A stretch of DNA of 40,436 bases from CAYWTS01 sp964461265 (GTDB lineage: Bacteria; Bacteroidota; Ignavibacteria; Tepidaquicellales; OLB5). The stretch covers positions 1-40,436 of the forward strand of contig CAYWTS010000019.1 of assembly GCA_964461265.1 (NCBI GenBank), given 5' to 3'. Numbering within the stretch: position 1 is the stretch's first letter; every line of letters starts with the position of its first letter. Positions 16,952-24,396 of the stretch are shown one piece after another. The position numbers and the translations under genes are program-made. The notes under the pieces are model-generated. The model worked only from the letters and a program-made list of their open reading frames with translations. It was not told where the DNA came from and searched no databases.

Positions 16952-17257
16952 AAAACAATAATTAATAAATATGTACTAAACAGTAACTTTAACAATCCCC
17001 TACTATAACTTCTAATTTAAACCAATCCCTCATCGATTAAATCCTCTCTAATATGAATTTCATCAAAGAAAGCTTAAGGTCAAATTAACAATTTTCTTGG
17101 TAAAAGTGTAATAACCTTATCATCATTTTTATCGGCAACACTCGTCAAATTGAACTTCTTTTCAAGCGTGTAAACAACTATTATGTGAAATTATGGCTCT
17201 GTGCTTATATTAATAAATTACAACATCACAAAATAATTGCAGATTACTAACTATCAT
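16952..17257. other. Non-coding stretch with coding-like remnants
   Basis: No intact gene. On the minus strand a stop-free piece of about 34 codons (17080-17181, with KKFNLTSVADKNDDKVITLL) and, in another frame just after it, FDEIHIREDLIDEGLV (near 17015-17065) look like real but broken protein sequence. I do not recognise them. They lie directly downstream of the lipoprotein pseudogene and could be a second decayed gene. Confidence 0.35.
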
Positions 17258-17527
17258 TTCCACATGAAGAAACGGAATCTAATGTGATGTATCACCCTTT
17301 GATTCCCTCATAAAACTGTCTATTTTGATGTAAATTTCATATTTCTGCACCAATTTTCAGTAATAACCCTAATACAGCTCCGCTTGCTATAAGCTTTCCG
17401 GATCCCAGAAATATCCGTTTAAAGGTTCGTTTTCGTTATTACTAACGTTTTTTGTATCACATTGCTGAAAAAGCACTAGGGTAAAAAAAAATATAGCAAA
17501 AATATGATGTTTTTGTTTTAGAACTAC
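17258..17527 (-). pseudogene. Decayed inverted paralogue of the 16505 lipoprotein gene
   Basis: Read on the minus strand from 17527, this gives a signal peptide with a good lipobox (LFQQC, Cys at codon 23) followed by DTKNVSNNENEPLNGYFWD. That aligns with the intact gene's KTMFGGNDENEPLDGYYWD, allowing one extra residue before NNENEP. The match continues for about 50 further codons (for example QKYEIYIKID against EKYEVFLRIG, then ESKGD against EIKGD) without further gaps, but it contains four in-frame stops and no ATG at the expected start. The copy is in opposite orientation to the live gene, with about 300 bp of remnant sequence between. It appears to be an old inverted duplication or a second acquired family member that has lost function. 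Confidence 0.72.
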
Positions 17528-17602
17528 TTACCATACATATAACAGATTCAGCTCGGCAGTCAAATTCGCAATTACTAAACTGGAATGATTTAGGCATATT
17601 AT

Positions 17603-18724
17603 TCATTCTTCTATATAATAGTTAATCAGTAATTTATTATCCCTAAGCCATTCCTGTGAAATTTCATCACCCAAATTAGCTGATATTCTGAAACTTTCTA
17701 TGGCTTTAACGGGCATCCTTAGATTCAAGAACACAACTCCGTAGATACGATACAGTTCGGCATTTTCAGGGTCTAAATCTTTAGCAGTGGCAAGGTCTTT
17801 TAGAGCTTCGGTTACACATCCTATCTGACAGTATGCCCATGCTCTGCGGATATATGCCTTTACATTATTCAGCAGAAGGGAGATAGATTTTGTAAAATCT
17901 TCAATTGCATTCTCATATTTTAAAAGTTCAAAGTTAATTTCTCCGCATAAATAGAATGCTTCATGCTGATACGGATCATTTTTTGCAACTAATCTTAGGT
18001 CTGCAAGTGCGTCGTCCCAGTTGTTCAAAAAATATGAACATTTACCCCTGCTAAACAGTGTTTCGTTATCATAATCCGTTTCAAGTATTTTTGAATAATC
18101 TGTTATTGCGTTTCTGTAATCTTTTATACGGAGATAGCACTCTGCCCTCAGCTTTCTTAACTGTTCAGTAGGGGGACATTCAAGATCTGTGCCTGTGTAA
18201 TAAATATCGTTTCTTAGTAAGATGTTTATCGCTTTTGTAAGATCTACAATTGCATCCTTGTACCGCTTTTCTTCCCAAAACAGGATTGCCCGGTGATAGT
18301 AGGCATTCAGATTCTCGCAAGAATTATTTACCAAATACGAAAAATCGGCAAGTGCTTTTTTATTATCCGATAACTTATGATAAACTATTCCTCTGTATAA
18401 AATAAGATTGAAATTATGCTTTTTTTCAGACCGAGAGATTGCTTCATTTAAAGATTTCAAGGCTAAATTTAACTCGCCCATCTGGTAATATGAAATGCCA
18501 AGATAACCATAAGCAGGGTTATAATCGGGAACTAAGGAAATAAAGTGTGTAAATTTCTTAATTGCCCGTTTTAATAGTTTATTCTTTTTACTTAATTTCA
18601 GCCTGTTTTTAGACATACGGTAGCTAAGCAAGCCTTCGGAGAATTCTTTCCATACAGAATCTCTGCTGTAACTATTGAACAAATTATCTTCTGATAATTT
18701 ACTATCTGATTTAAGAAGGTTCAT
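17603..18724 (-). CDS. TPR-repeat protein
   Basis: A 373-residue, mostly helical protein with about seven to eight 34-residue tetratricopeptide repeats. Recognisable units include YGYLGISYYQMGELNLALKS, AYYHRAILFWEEKRYKDAIV, AFYLCGEINFELLKYENAIE, AYIRRAWAYCQIGCVTEALK and ELYRIYGVVFLNLRMPVKAI. There is no signal peptide or membrane span, so a cytoplasmic scaffold or binding role is likely. The ATG is at 18724. It is a single gene with its own upstream region, which holds the palindrome at 18776-18792. The partner is unknown. Confidence 0.85.
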   Translation of the reverse strand: MNLLKSDSKLSEDNLFNSYSRDSVWKEFSEGLLSYRMSKNRLKLSKKNKLLKRAIKKFTHFISLVPDYNPAYGYLGISYYQMGELNLALKSLNEAISRSEKKHNFNLILYRGIVYHKLSDNKKALADFSYLVNNSCENLNAYYHRAILFWEEKRYKDAIVDLTKAINILLRNDIYYTGTDLECPPTEQLRKLRAECYLRIKDYRNAITDYSKILETDYDNETLFSRGKCSYFLNNWDDALADLRLVAKNDPYQHEAFYLCGEINFELLKYENAIEDFTKSISLLLNNVKAYIRRAWAYCQIGCVTEALKDLATAKDLDPENAELYRIYGVVFLNLRMPVKAIESFRISANLGDEISQEWLRDNKLLINYYIEE

Positions 18725-18775
18725 TATGCTGGTTTTAATACAGAACTAATATATTAAATCAGTCAAATTTTAATG

Positions 18776-18792
18776 GTATCATAATATGATAC
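18776..18792. promoter_or_regulatory. Perfect 17-bp palindrome upstream of the TPR gene
   Basis: GTATCATAATATGATAC, 7-bp arms around AAT, about 52 nt upstream of the TPR gene's ATG. The size and A/T-rich arms fit a dimeric repressor site, but no regulator gene is adjacent. Confidence 0.35.
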
Positions 18793-18950
18793 TTTTATAA
18801 AATTGAGGAATCTACTATGTACACGACAGAATTTCATTAACCTCATTAAATCTATCATGTGCGTATCCTCAAAGTTAAACCTTTATTATTTATTATTACT
18901 CAAGTTGACCGTTCAAACAAGTAAAGTTAATAATAATAATTTTTTAGTAA

Positions 18951-18970
18951 CCCCGACATTCATGTCGGGG
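18951..18970. repeat. CCCCGAC-type palindromic repeat
   Basis: A perfect 9-bp stem (CCCCGACAT / ATGTCGGGG) with a TC centre. No T-run follows on either strand, so it is unlikely to be a classical terminator. The arms resemble those at 13373-13392, which suggests a dispersed palindromic element. Confidence 0.5.
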
Positions 18971-19077
18971 ATTGATGGAAAAACGCCACTTAACAGCGGT
19001 TTTTAACGGTTTTTATAATGGAGGCGGTCATCTTGAGTATTATTATGTTTTAAATAACTATTGAATATTGATTATTG

Positions 19078-19250
19078 TTATCCAATCATCTCAAATCCCG
19101 TATACTGATGAAGAACTTTCGGAATGATTATTTTCCCTTCCGGTGTCTGGCTGCATTCTATGAGTGAGACAAAAAGGCGTGATGTAGTAAGTCCGCTACC
19201 GTTGAGTATGTGAATAAACTCCGTTTTTTTATCATGTTTTGTTCTTATGT
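19078..19250 (-). pseudogene. Orphan 3' fragment of a seryl-tRNA synthetase gene
   Basis: This fragment is collinear with 19928-20100 (the live serS 3' end) at a constant 850-bp offset and without indels: I count 148 identical bases of 170 (19081-19250). It encodes the last 56 residues of SerS in frame, including motif 3 (TSRLFVSLIEC) and the stop, with 49 of 56 residues the same as the live copy. The match stops sharply at 19250/19251, where vapC begins to read. Because most changes are silent or conservative, the fragment probably came from a working but diverged serS rather than from slow decay of a recent duplicate. Confidence 0.85.
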
Positions 19251-19628
19251 AGATGGTAAGTATATCTCGTCCCTGGTTAAAAATCTATTAAGTTTCCGGT
19301 CAAGTGACCAGATTTTGGCACCATATTTCCTGGCGAAACATACAATTGCAGAGTCTATCAGACCAATCCCTTTTGCAGGAAGAGAATTCTTTGCTGAATA
19401 TTCTCCTGCATCAAGCCAGATTCCCTGCTCGTTTGCCTTAGGTAAATATTTCCAAAAATCCAGTATAACCTTAGTTTCCTTCTTCGACCTTGTTCCCTGT
19501 AACAGTTCTCCGAAAATGAATTCAGTTGCAAGAATATCTCCGCTGTCCAGCAATTCCCTCATGATTGGGAAAATGCCCGTATTCCTGCGGAGGAATTCAA
19601 TCCAAACGGAAGTATCAGCAAGAATCAT
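19245..19628 (-). CDS. VapC-like PIN-domain toxin ribonuclease
   Basis: A 127-residue PIN-domain protein. Acidic active-site residues are visible: D5 in LADTSVW, E41 in FGELLQG, D92 in GLIDSAIVC and D110 in SLDRKL. VapC toxins are Mg-dependent RNases that usually cut tRNA or rRNA and are neutralised by the VapB partner. The ATG overlaps the antitoxin stop by 4 nt. The last Thr codon and the TAA stop (19245-19250) lie inside the orphan serS fragment, so the toxin's C-terminus was set by the recombination junction. Its length is still normal for the family. Confidence 0.88.
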   Translation of the reverse strand: MILADTSVWIEFLRRNTGIFPIMRELLDSGDILATEFIFGELLQGTRSKKETKVILDFWKYLPKANEQGIWLDAGEYSAKNSLPAKGIGLIDSAIVCFARKYGAKIWSLDRKLNRFLTRDEIYLPST

Positions 19629-19840
19629 GTTTTTCGGTTCAACTCCCGGATCTTTGTATAAAACCTTCGTGAACGCAGCGTTAAGGGTTTTTTCTCAATT
19701 CTTTTTGTTAGTTTTTTAATCTTCTTCAGATCACGCCACTCCTTGAGGGCTATTGTAATAGATTCGGTTATATTCCTCCCTCCGCTCTCTTCCTGAACTT
19801 CACGGATAAGTGAATCGGGTATTATTGAAGTTATTTTCAT
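19625..19840 (-). CDS. VapB-like antitoxin
   Basis: A 71-residue basic protein starting MKITSIIPDSLIREVQ, with a ribbon-helix-helix-like N-terminus (strand, then EVQEESGGRNITESITIALKEW as two helices, core ESITIALKEW) and a lysine- and arginine-rich C-terminus that would bind the toxin. I chose ATG 19840 because the domain begins there; a TTG at 19876 would add 12 unlikely residues and run through the operator. It overlaps vapC by 4 nt and sits directly behind the repeated ATACGAT sites, the usual autoregulated layout. Confidence 0.78.
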   Translation of the reverse strand: MKITSIIPDSLIREVQEESGGRNITESITIALKEWRDLKKIKKLTKRIEKKPLTLRSRRFYTKIRELNRKT

Positions 19841-19869
19841 ACGATGTAATATACGATGAGTAATCGTAT
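19839..19869 (-). promoter_or_regulatory. Probable VapBC operator
   Basis: ATACGAT occurs at 19839-19845 and 19851-19857, and its inverse ATCGTAT at 19863-19869, giving a 7-bp inverted repeat with a 5-nt spacer plus an extra half-site that touches the vapB start codon. Binding here would block transcription of the toxin-antitoxin pair. No ribosome site is visible before the ATG, so the message may be leaderless. Confidence 0.6.
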
Positions 19870-19927
19870 AATGCAATACTTTTTTGTATAAATCATACGG
19901 CTCATAGTGAAACTGATTTGAATAATT

Positions 19928-20100
19928 TTACCCTATAATCTCGAATCCCGTATAACCATGTAATGCTTTCGGAATGATTATTTTCCCTTCCGGTGTTTGG
20001 TTGCATTCTATGAGTGAGACAAAAAGGCGTGATGTAGCTAGCCCGCTGCCGTTGAGTATGTGTACAAACTCGGTTTTTTTATCACGCTTTGTTCTTATGT
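19928..20100 (-). repeat. serS 3'-end direct repeat, live copy
   Basis: This is the 173-bp end of serS that is repeated, 87% identical and in the same orientation, at 19078-19250. The two copies bracket the vapBC pair, giving a repeat-to-repeat period of exactly 850 bp. The stop codons of both copies are at the same repeat position. Confidence 0.85.
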
Positions 20101-21190
20101 TTGCCCGGCGTGACTGGAAATCGGTGCAGTTGCTAACGCTCGATGCCTCAAGCCACCTGTTTTCTGCCGGCGACCAGACTTCTATATCATAGCATTTACT
20201 TGCAGCAAATCCTAAATCTCCCGTGCATAGCTCAAGAACCCTGTAATGCAGGTTTAACGCCTCAAGAATTGAGCATGCATCCTGTGTCATTTTCTCAAGT
20301 TCTGCGTATGAGTTTTCCGCAAGGCAGAAATTTACAAGCTCAACCTTATTGAACTGGTGAACCCTTAAAAATCCCTTGGTATCCTTGCCGTAGCTTCCGG
20401 CTTCACGCCTGAAGCAAGCTGTATAACCGCAGTATTTAACAGGCAGCAGGTCTTCGGAAATTATTTCATCACGGTGTATGTTAATTATCGGAACTTCCGC
20501 TGTGGGAATAGCAAACAAGTCATCAATATCAATCCTGTACATATCATCCTCGAACTTTGGCACCTTTTCAGCAGCTTCCATTGAGTCCCTGTTTACGATA
20601 AAAGGTGTAAAGACTTCTGTGTAGCCGTTATGCCTGTGAGTATCGAGCATAAAATTAATTAAAGCTCTTTCAAGTATTGCACCTTTGCCTTTATAATAAG
20701 GAAAACCGCTGCCTGATATTTTTGCCCCGACTTCGAAGTCAATAATATCATGCTTTTTACCAAGCTGGACATGGTCAAGAAATTTAAAATCACCTACAGG
20801 TTTTTCACCCCAAATTTTTATTTGAACGTTCGCTTCGGGTGTTTTACCAACGGGGGTGTTTTCATGAGGCAGATTCGGAATATCTATAAGTGCAAAGTTA
20901 ATCGATTTTTCGATTTCTGTTAATGTTCCATCGAGTTCTTTTATCTTATCCGAAACAGTTTTCATTTCGTTAATTTTTTCCGCGGCATCTTTACCTTCCT
21001 TTTTCATCTTTGCAATTTTCTGTGACTGCATGTTACGCAGGTTTTTCAGCTTATCGGTTTCCTGGATTGTATCCCGCCGTTTTTTATCCAGTTCTATAAG
21101 GTTGTTTATGGCATCGTCGAAATTACCCCGTAGTTTTAGCTGTTGTTTTACAAGTTCCGGGTTTTCTCTGATTAATTTTATATCAAGCAT
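19928..21190 (-). CDS. serS: Seryl-tRNA synthetase
   Basis: SerRS charges tRNA-Ser. The 420-residue protein has the long N-terminal coiled-coil arm (about 25-110) that grips the tRNA variable arm, then the class II catalytic core with motif 2 (FRREAGSYGKDTKG) and motif 3 (GLATSRLFVSLIEC) near the C-terminus. I chose ATG 21190 (MLDIKLIRENPELV), the normal SerS start, over an upstream frame extension to 21259 that would read through a palindromic leader. The last 173 bp are duplicated beyond the vapBC pair. The gene is last in a minus-strand series behind the rmlD-like gene. Confidence 0.96.
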   Translation of the reverse strand: MLDIKLIRENPELVKQQLKLRGNFDDAINNLIELDKKRRDTIQETDKLKNLRNMQSQKIAKMKKEGKDAAEKINEMKTVSDKIKELDGTLTEIEKSINFALIDIPNLPHENTPVGKTPEANVQIKIWGEKPVGDFKFLDHVQLGKKHDIIDFEVGAKISGSGFPYYKGKGAILERALINFMLDTHRHNGYTEVFTPFIVNRDSMEAAEKVPKFEDDMYRIDIDDLFAIPTAEVPIINIHRDEIISEDLLPVKYCGYTACFRREAGSYGKDTKGFLRVHQFNKVELVNFCLAENSYAELEKMTQDACSILEALNLHYRVLELCTGDLGFAASKCYDIEVWSPAENRWLEASSVSNCTDFQSRRANIRTKRDKKTEFVHILNGSGLATSRLFVSLIECNQTPEGKIIIPKALHGYTGFEIIG

Positions 21191-21217
21191 TGTAATTTTT
21201 CTTTTTAAATGTTGCCT

Positions 21218-21286
21218 CAGGTATTTGACCTGACGCGTCAGGCGGCACACCTGACACAACCCGCTTGTTTTTATATGTCGGGTTTG
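21218..21286. promoter_or_regulatory. Palindromic leader between the rmlD-like gene and serS
   Basis: The 103-nt gap contains the perfect 14-bp palindrome CCTGACGCGTCAGG (21229-21242), further ACCTGAC copies, and AACCCG / CGGGTT arms (roughly 21258-21285). In the serS direction these form one or two hairpins ahead of serS and could be a terminator or attenuator. No T-box features are seen. Confidence 0.4.
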
Positions 21287-21293
21287 TTATCCA

Positions 21294-22211
21294 TCACTCT
21301 TTTTCTTTATGTCCAAGCTGATGTTTTAATAAATACAGCCCTTCAGTAACATTAAGCGGTTTTATACCAAGCTCCGTTTCAGCTTTCAGCGTAATGAAGC
21401 TTGAGTTCATCGGTCTTTCTGCCGGCTGCTGCAGCTCCGAAGTTCTTATCGGAATAATGAGTCTTTTATCGAGAGCAAATACATCGGCGAGTTTTAACGC
21501 AAACTCAAACCTGCTTAAATACTCGCTTCCGCATACATGGTAAATACCTTCACGGTTTTTATCAACTATTCTTAACAGTGCGAGCGCAAGGTCATCTATC
21601 ATTGTAGGCTGTCCGTACTGGTCGATTACAATTTTAACCGGGTTACTTTTTTTAAGGCTGTCTATAAGCCACAGGGCAAAGTTCGGGCGTATATTTTTTC
21701 CTGTGCCGTAGAGAATCATTGTCCTGACGATTGCATATTTAATTCCGCTGGATATTAAAGCATTCTCGGCGGCAAGCTTGCCCTTCCCATAAAAGCTTTT
21801 TGGATTTGGTTTGGAGTATTCATCGTAATGCCCCGTTTTGCCGTCGAACACGTAATCGGTAGAGATATGCACAACTTTAGCATCATTTATCCGTGAAGCA
21901 ATAATAAGGTTTTTTACACCGTCAACGTTGATCTTCCAGCTTAATTCCCTTTCGGTTTCACAACCGTCTACGTTAGTATAAGCTGCTGTATTTATTATTA
22001 CTTCAGGATTTAGCTGTCTTATGTAGTTTTTTACATCTTCTTTAGAGGTAATATCAAGTTTTATGTAAATAAAACCATGCGGATCTTCAGCCCTGTCCTG
22101 CAAGTCGGTAAGGATAAGCTCATTCGTGCTTTCTCTTTTGAATATATCGGTGATTTTTTGACCAAGCAATCCATTAGCACCAGTTACAAGTATTTTCTTA
22201 CCGTTATTCAT
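21294..22211 (-). CDS. RmlD-like dTDP-4-dehydrorhamnose reductase family protein
   Basis: A 305-residue extended short-chain dehydrogenase/reductase with the N-terminal NAD(P)-binding GANGLLG (about 10-16), the STDYVFDG segment and the YGKGK catalytic Tyr/Lys pair. The whole reads as an RmlD-type substrate-binding SDR, which reduces dTDP-4-keto-6-deoxy-sugars for cell-surface polysaccharide. No other rml genes are near; instead a PfkB kinase and an aldo/keto reductase precede it, overlapping by one or a few bases, so the true sugar may differ from rhamnose. Confidence 0.8.
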   Translation of the reverse strand: MNNGKKILVTGANGLLGQKITDIFKRESTNELILTDLQDRAEDPHGFIYIKLDITSKEDVKNYIRQLNPEVIINTAAYTNVDGCETERELSWKINVDGVKNLIIASRINDAKVVHISTDYVFDGKTGHYDEYSKPNPKSFYGKGKLAAENALISSGIKYAIVRTMILYGTGKNIRPNFALWLIDSLKKSNPVKIVIDQYGQPTMIDDLALALLRIVDKNREGIYHVCGSEYLSRFEFALKLADVFALDKRLIIPIRTSELQQPAERPMNSSFITLKAETELGIKPLNVTEGLYLLKHQLGHKEKE

Positions 22212-23242
22212 TATAGTTTCAGTTTGAAAAGCTCCTCAACTCCCTCAAGTGACGTATTAATGCTTGCAATATGGTTTGCATAATTTAATGAAACGAACAG
22301 ATTATCTGATGAGTATAATGCATTCCGCCTGAAAAATCCGGCTGATAACGTATCAAAATGCAAATTCTGAGCATTCTTGTAAAAAAAGCCCGAAGCAAAT
22401 ACGTCGCCGCACCCTGTTGTATCTTTCATGTCATTTCGTTCTATAGCAGCTACTTCCTGCTTATCTATTTCCGAGAATTTTTGATTCAAAACAGTTTTTT
22501 CTTTTTTTAAATAAAGGGCAGCACCCTCTTTGCCGCCTGTAACAACAAGTGCCTTAGTCCGCGCTGTGTGATTTCGCAACAACAGAATTTTTTCAGCTAC
22601 CTGGTACTCATTCAGGTTTTGTCCTGTCATAATATACAGTTCCGATTGGTTCATCTGGAGTGTATCCGGTGATGAACACCACTTCTCCCACTTCTCTGTC
22701 TTTTCCTGTATTCTTTGCCCGTCGGGCAGGGTTTTCATTACAACATTATGCAGGTCAAGGTGAATGTATCCTTTAAACTCATCCGATATCTTCTGTAATG
22801 TTTCGAGAGTAATATCAACACCCGAAACCATATTGATTAACAATGCATCAGTGTTTTTTAAAGCTTTGCAGGCATCTTCAAACTCAACCGGATATGTAGG
22901 CTCTGTTGAATTTTCTTCCCTGTCATAGATTTTTTGGGTTTCAGCACTATCAACCGCCACACCAGGGGAAGAAGTTTTGTAGTACAGGTTTACAATTCTT
23001 GTTTTGTGGCTGACCTTTCTTATATGCTCCGTATTAATATTACCGAAGCTTTTTAGAAAGCCGGTTATGTTACTATACTCGTCTTCACCGATATTTATTA
23101 CTGGAAGTATTTCATCGTCCGGGTTTGAGATTACAGCAAGTGATACTACGGAATACAATATACCGCCAAGATGTTTGGATAGTGTTATACCTGTTCTGTG
23201 AATGTAGTCTATACACGGTTCACCTATTACGGCAAGTCTCAT
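22211..23242 (-). CDS. PfkB-family carbohydrate kinase
   Basis: A 343-residue ribokinase-fold protein. The N-terminus MRLAVIGEPCIDYI is typical of PfkB proteins, and the second PfkB signature DTTGCGDVFASGF (about 274-286) holds the catalytic Asp and anion hole. VVTGGKEGAALY supplies the ATP-binding part. The substrate cannot be read from sequence; a sugar or nucleoside is likely. It shares a base with the rmlD-like gene downstream and overlaps the aldo/keto reductase upstream by 4 nt, so all three are one transcription unit. Confidence 0.85.
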   Translation of the reverse strand: MRLAVIGEPCIDYIHRTGITLSKHLGGILYSVVSLAVISNPDDEILPVINIGEDEYSNITGFLKSFGNINTEHIRKVSHKTRIVNLYYKTSSPGVAVDSAETQKIYDREENSTEPTYPVEFEDACKALKNTDALLINMVSGVDITLETLQKISDEFKGYIHLDLHNVVMKTLPDGQRIQEKTEKWEKWCSSPDTLQMNQSELYIMTGQNLNEYQVAEKILLLRNHTARTKALVVTGGKEGAALYLKKEKTVLNQKFSEIDKQEVAAIERNDMKDTTGCGDVFASGFFYKNAQNLHFDTLSAGFFRRNALYSSDNLFVSLNYANHIASINTSLEGVEELFKLKL

Positions 23243-24198
23243 GTATAGAAAATCTCCGCTGTTTTTCTTTCAAGTTCTTCCGTGAATTCAAAACCTACAG
23301 CACCGCAATTATCGATTACCTGTCTTTTGTTCGTTGTGCCTATAATTGCGCTGGTAACACCTTTCTTTCTCAGGCACCATGCAAGTGCAAATTGTGCCAG
23401 AGTTATTCCCAGTTCATCGGTGACAGTTTTTAAGCTGTCAACCTTATCGGTTACTTCTATATCGATTCTGTCTTTGATAAACACCCCCATTTTCTCGTGA
23501 GCTGCACGAGAGCCGGCCGGTTTGTTTCCGCCCGAATATTTTCCCGTGAGGATTCCCTGTGCCAGCGGTGACCAGACTACCTGCCCCAAACCATGTTTTT
23601 CGGATACAGCGAGTACTCCGTTTGTTTCAATCTGTGGCTTTAGTATGTTGTACTGAGGCTGGTTGCTTACAGGTTTATGCAATCCGTACTGTTCACACGT
23701 GAAAACGGCATCCTCTATGTTTTGTGCTGACCACTCGCTTACACCCCAGTAAAGTATTTTACCCTGCTGAATTAAATCGTTAAAAGCACGGCAGGTTTCT
23801 TCTATGGGTGTATCGGCATCGAAGCGGTGGCACTGGAAGAGGTCGATATAATCGGTTTTAAGCCGGCGTAACGAGCGGTGTACCGACTCAAATATGTGCT
23901 TTCGCGATAACCCGCGGTCATTCGGGTCATCTGACATGGGGAAATAGCATTTGGTTGCTATTACAAGATTTTCACGCTTAATTCCGTAATCTTTGAAAAG
24001 AATGCGTCCAAATATTTTTTCTGCCTCGCCTTTGTTATATACATCAGCGGAATCAAAAAAGTTAATACCGCAGTCAAGTGCGGTTTTTATGCATTCACGG
24101 CTTGCCTGCTTATCGATTCCGTAACCGACCGTAAGCCATGAGCCGAAACCGATTTCGGATAAGCGGATACCGTATTTTCCCAGCTGTCTGTATTTCAT
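23239..24198 (-). CDS. Aldo/keto reductase
   Basis: A 319-residue NADPH-dependent oxidoreductase with the AKR tetrad: Asp and Tyr in FDSADVYNKGEAE, Lys in ATKCYF and His in QCHRFD. The sequence pattern is close to the voltage-gated potassium channel beta-subunit / YghZ-type branch. I chose ATG 24198 (MKYRQLGKYGIRLSEIG), the normal start for the family; an in-frame ATG at 24279, nearer the promoter, would add 27 residues without family support but cannot be excluded. First gene of the minus-strand unit with the PfkB kinase and the RmlD-like reductase. Confidence 0.9.
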   Translation of the reverse strand: MKYRQLGKYGIRLSEIGFGSWLTVGYGIDKQASRECIKTALDCGINFFDSADVYNKGEAEKIFGRILFKDYGIKRENLVIATKCYFPMSDDPNDRGLSRKHIFESVHRSLRRLKTDYIDLFQCHRFDADTPIEETCRAFNDLIQQGKILYWGVSEWSAQNIEDAVFTCEQYGLHKPVSNQPQYNILKPQIETNGVLAVSEKHGLGQVVWSPLAQGILTGKYSGGNKPAGSRAAHEKMGVFIKDRIDIEVTDKVDSLKTVTDELGITLAQFALAWCLRKKGVTSAIIGTTNKRQVIDNCGAVGFEFTEELERKTAEIFYT

Positions 24199-24315
24199 TT
24201 CAGTTTTTATTTTTGGAACATCAGAACCTTTGTTTAAAGCGTTTGCAATAACCGGTGTATGTGTTATTAAAGTAATCATTTATTAATAGTAAAAAAGTTC
24301 CTGACGGTGATTGTG

Positions 24316-24323
24316 CAAATATA
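24316..24323 (-). promoter_or_regulatory. TAnnTTTG promoter element for the aldo/keto reductase operon
   Basis: The minus strand reads TATATTTG, a full match to the Bacteroidota -7 consensus, 37 nt before the ATG at 24279 and about 120 nt before the preferred start at 24198. It lies in the divergent gap with the lipid A acyltransferase gene. Confidence 0.5.
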
Positions 24324-24396
24324 CGAAATGATAAAAAGGGATTGTATGATAAGAAATTAACTTAACTTAACGTATAATTTTCACTAACTTTTCGTA

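Larger units (their letters stand above)
18725..19077. other. Intergenic stretch with palindromes
   Basis: About 350 bp without a supportable gene between the TPR gene and the serS fragment. It contains the palindrome at 18776-18792, the CCCCGAC hairpin at 18951-18970, and a tandem repeat of CGGTTTTTA just after 18990. A 67-codon plus-strand frame at 18803-19006 shows no coding character and is not called. Confidence 0.5.

Noticed and set aside
18803..19006. 67-codon plus-strand frame between the TPR gene and the serS fragment
   Set aside because: No ribosome site, low-complexity Leu/Asn composition, and it runs through the 18951-18970 palindrome.
19210..19719. 169-codon plus-strand frame opposite vapC
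   Set aside because: It is the antisense shadow of vapC and the serS fragment; the minus-strand PIN motifs are clear.
21218..21286. T-box riboswitch ahead of serS
   Set aside because: Hairpins are present, but there is no T-box consensus or specifier-like layout, and the taxon is not one where T-boxes are usual.
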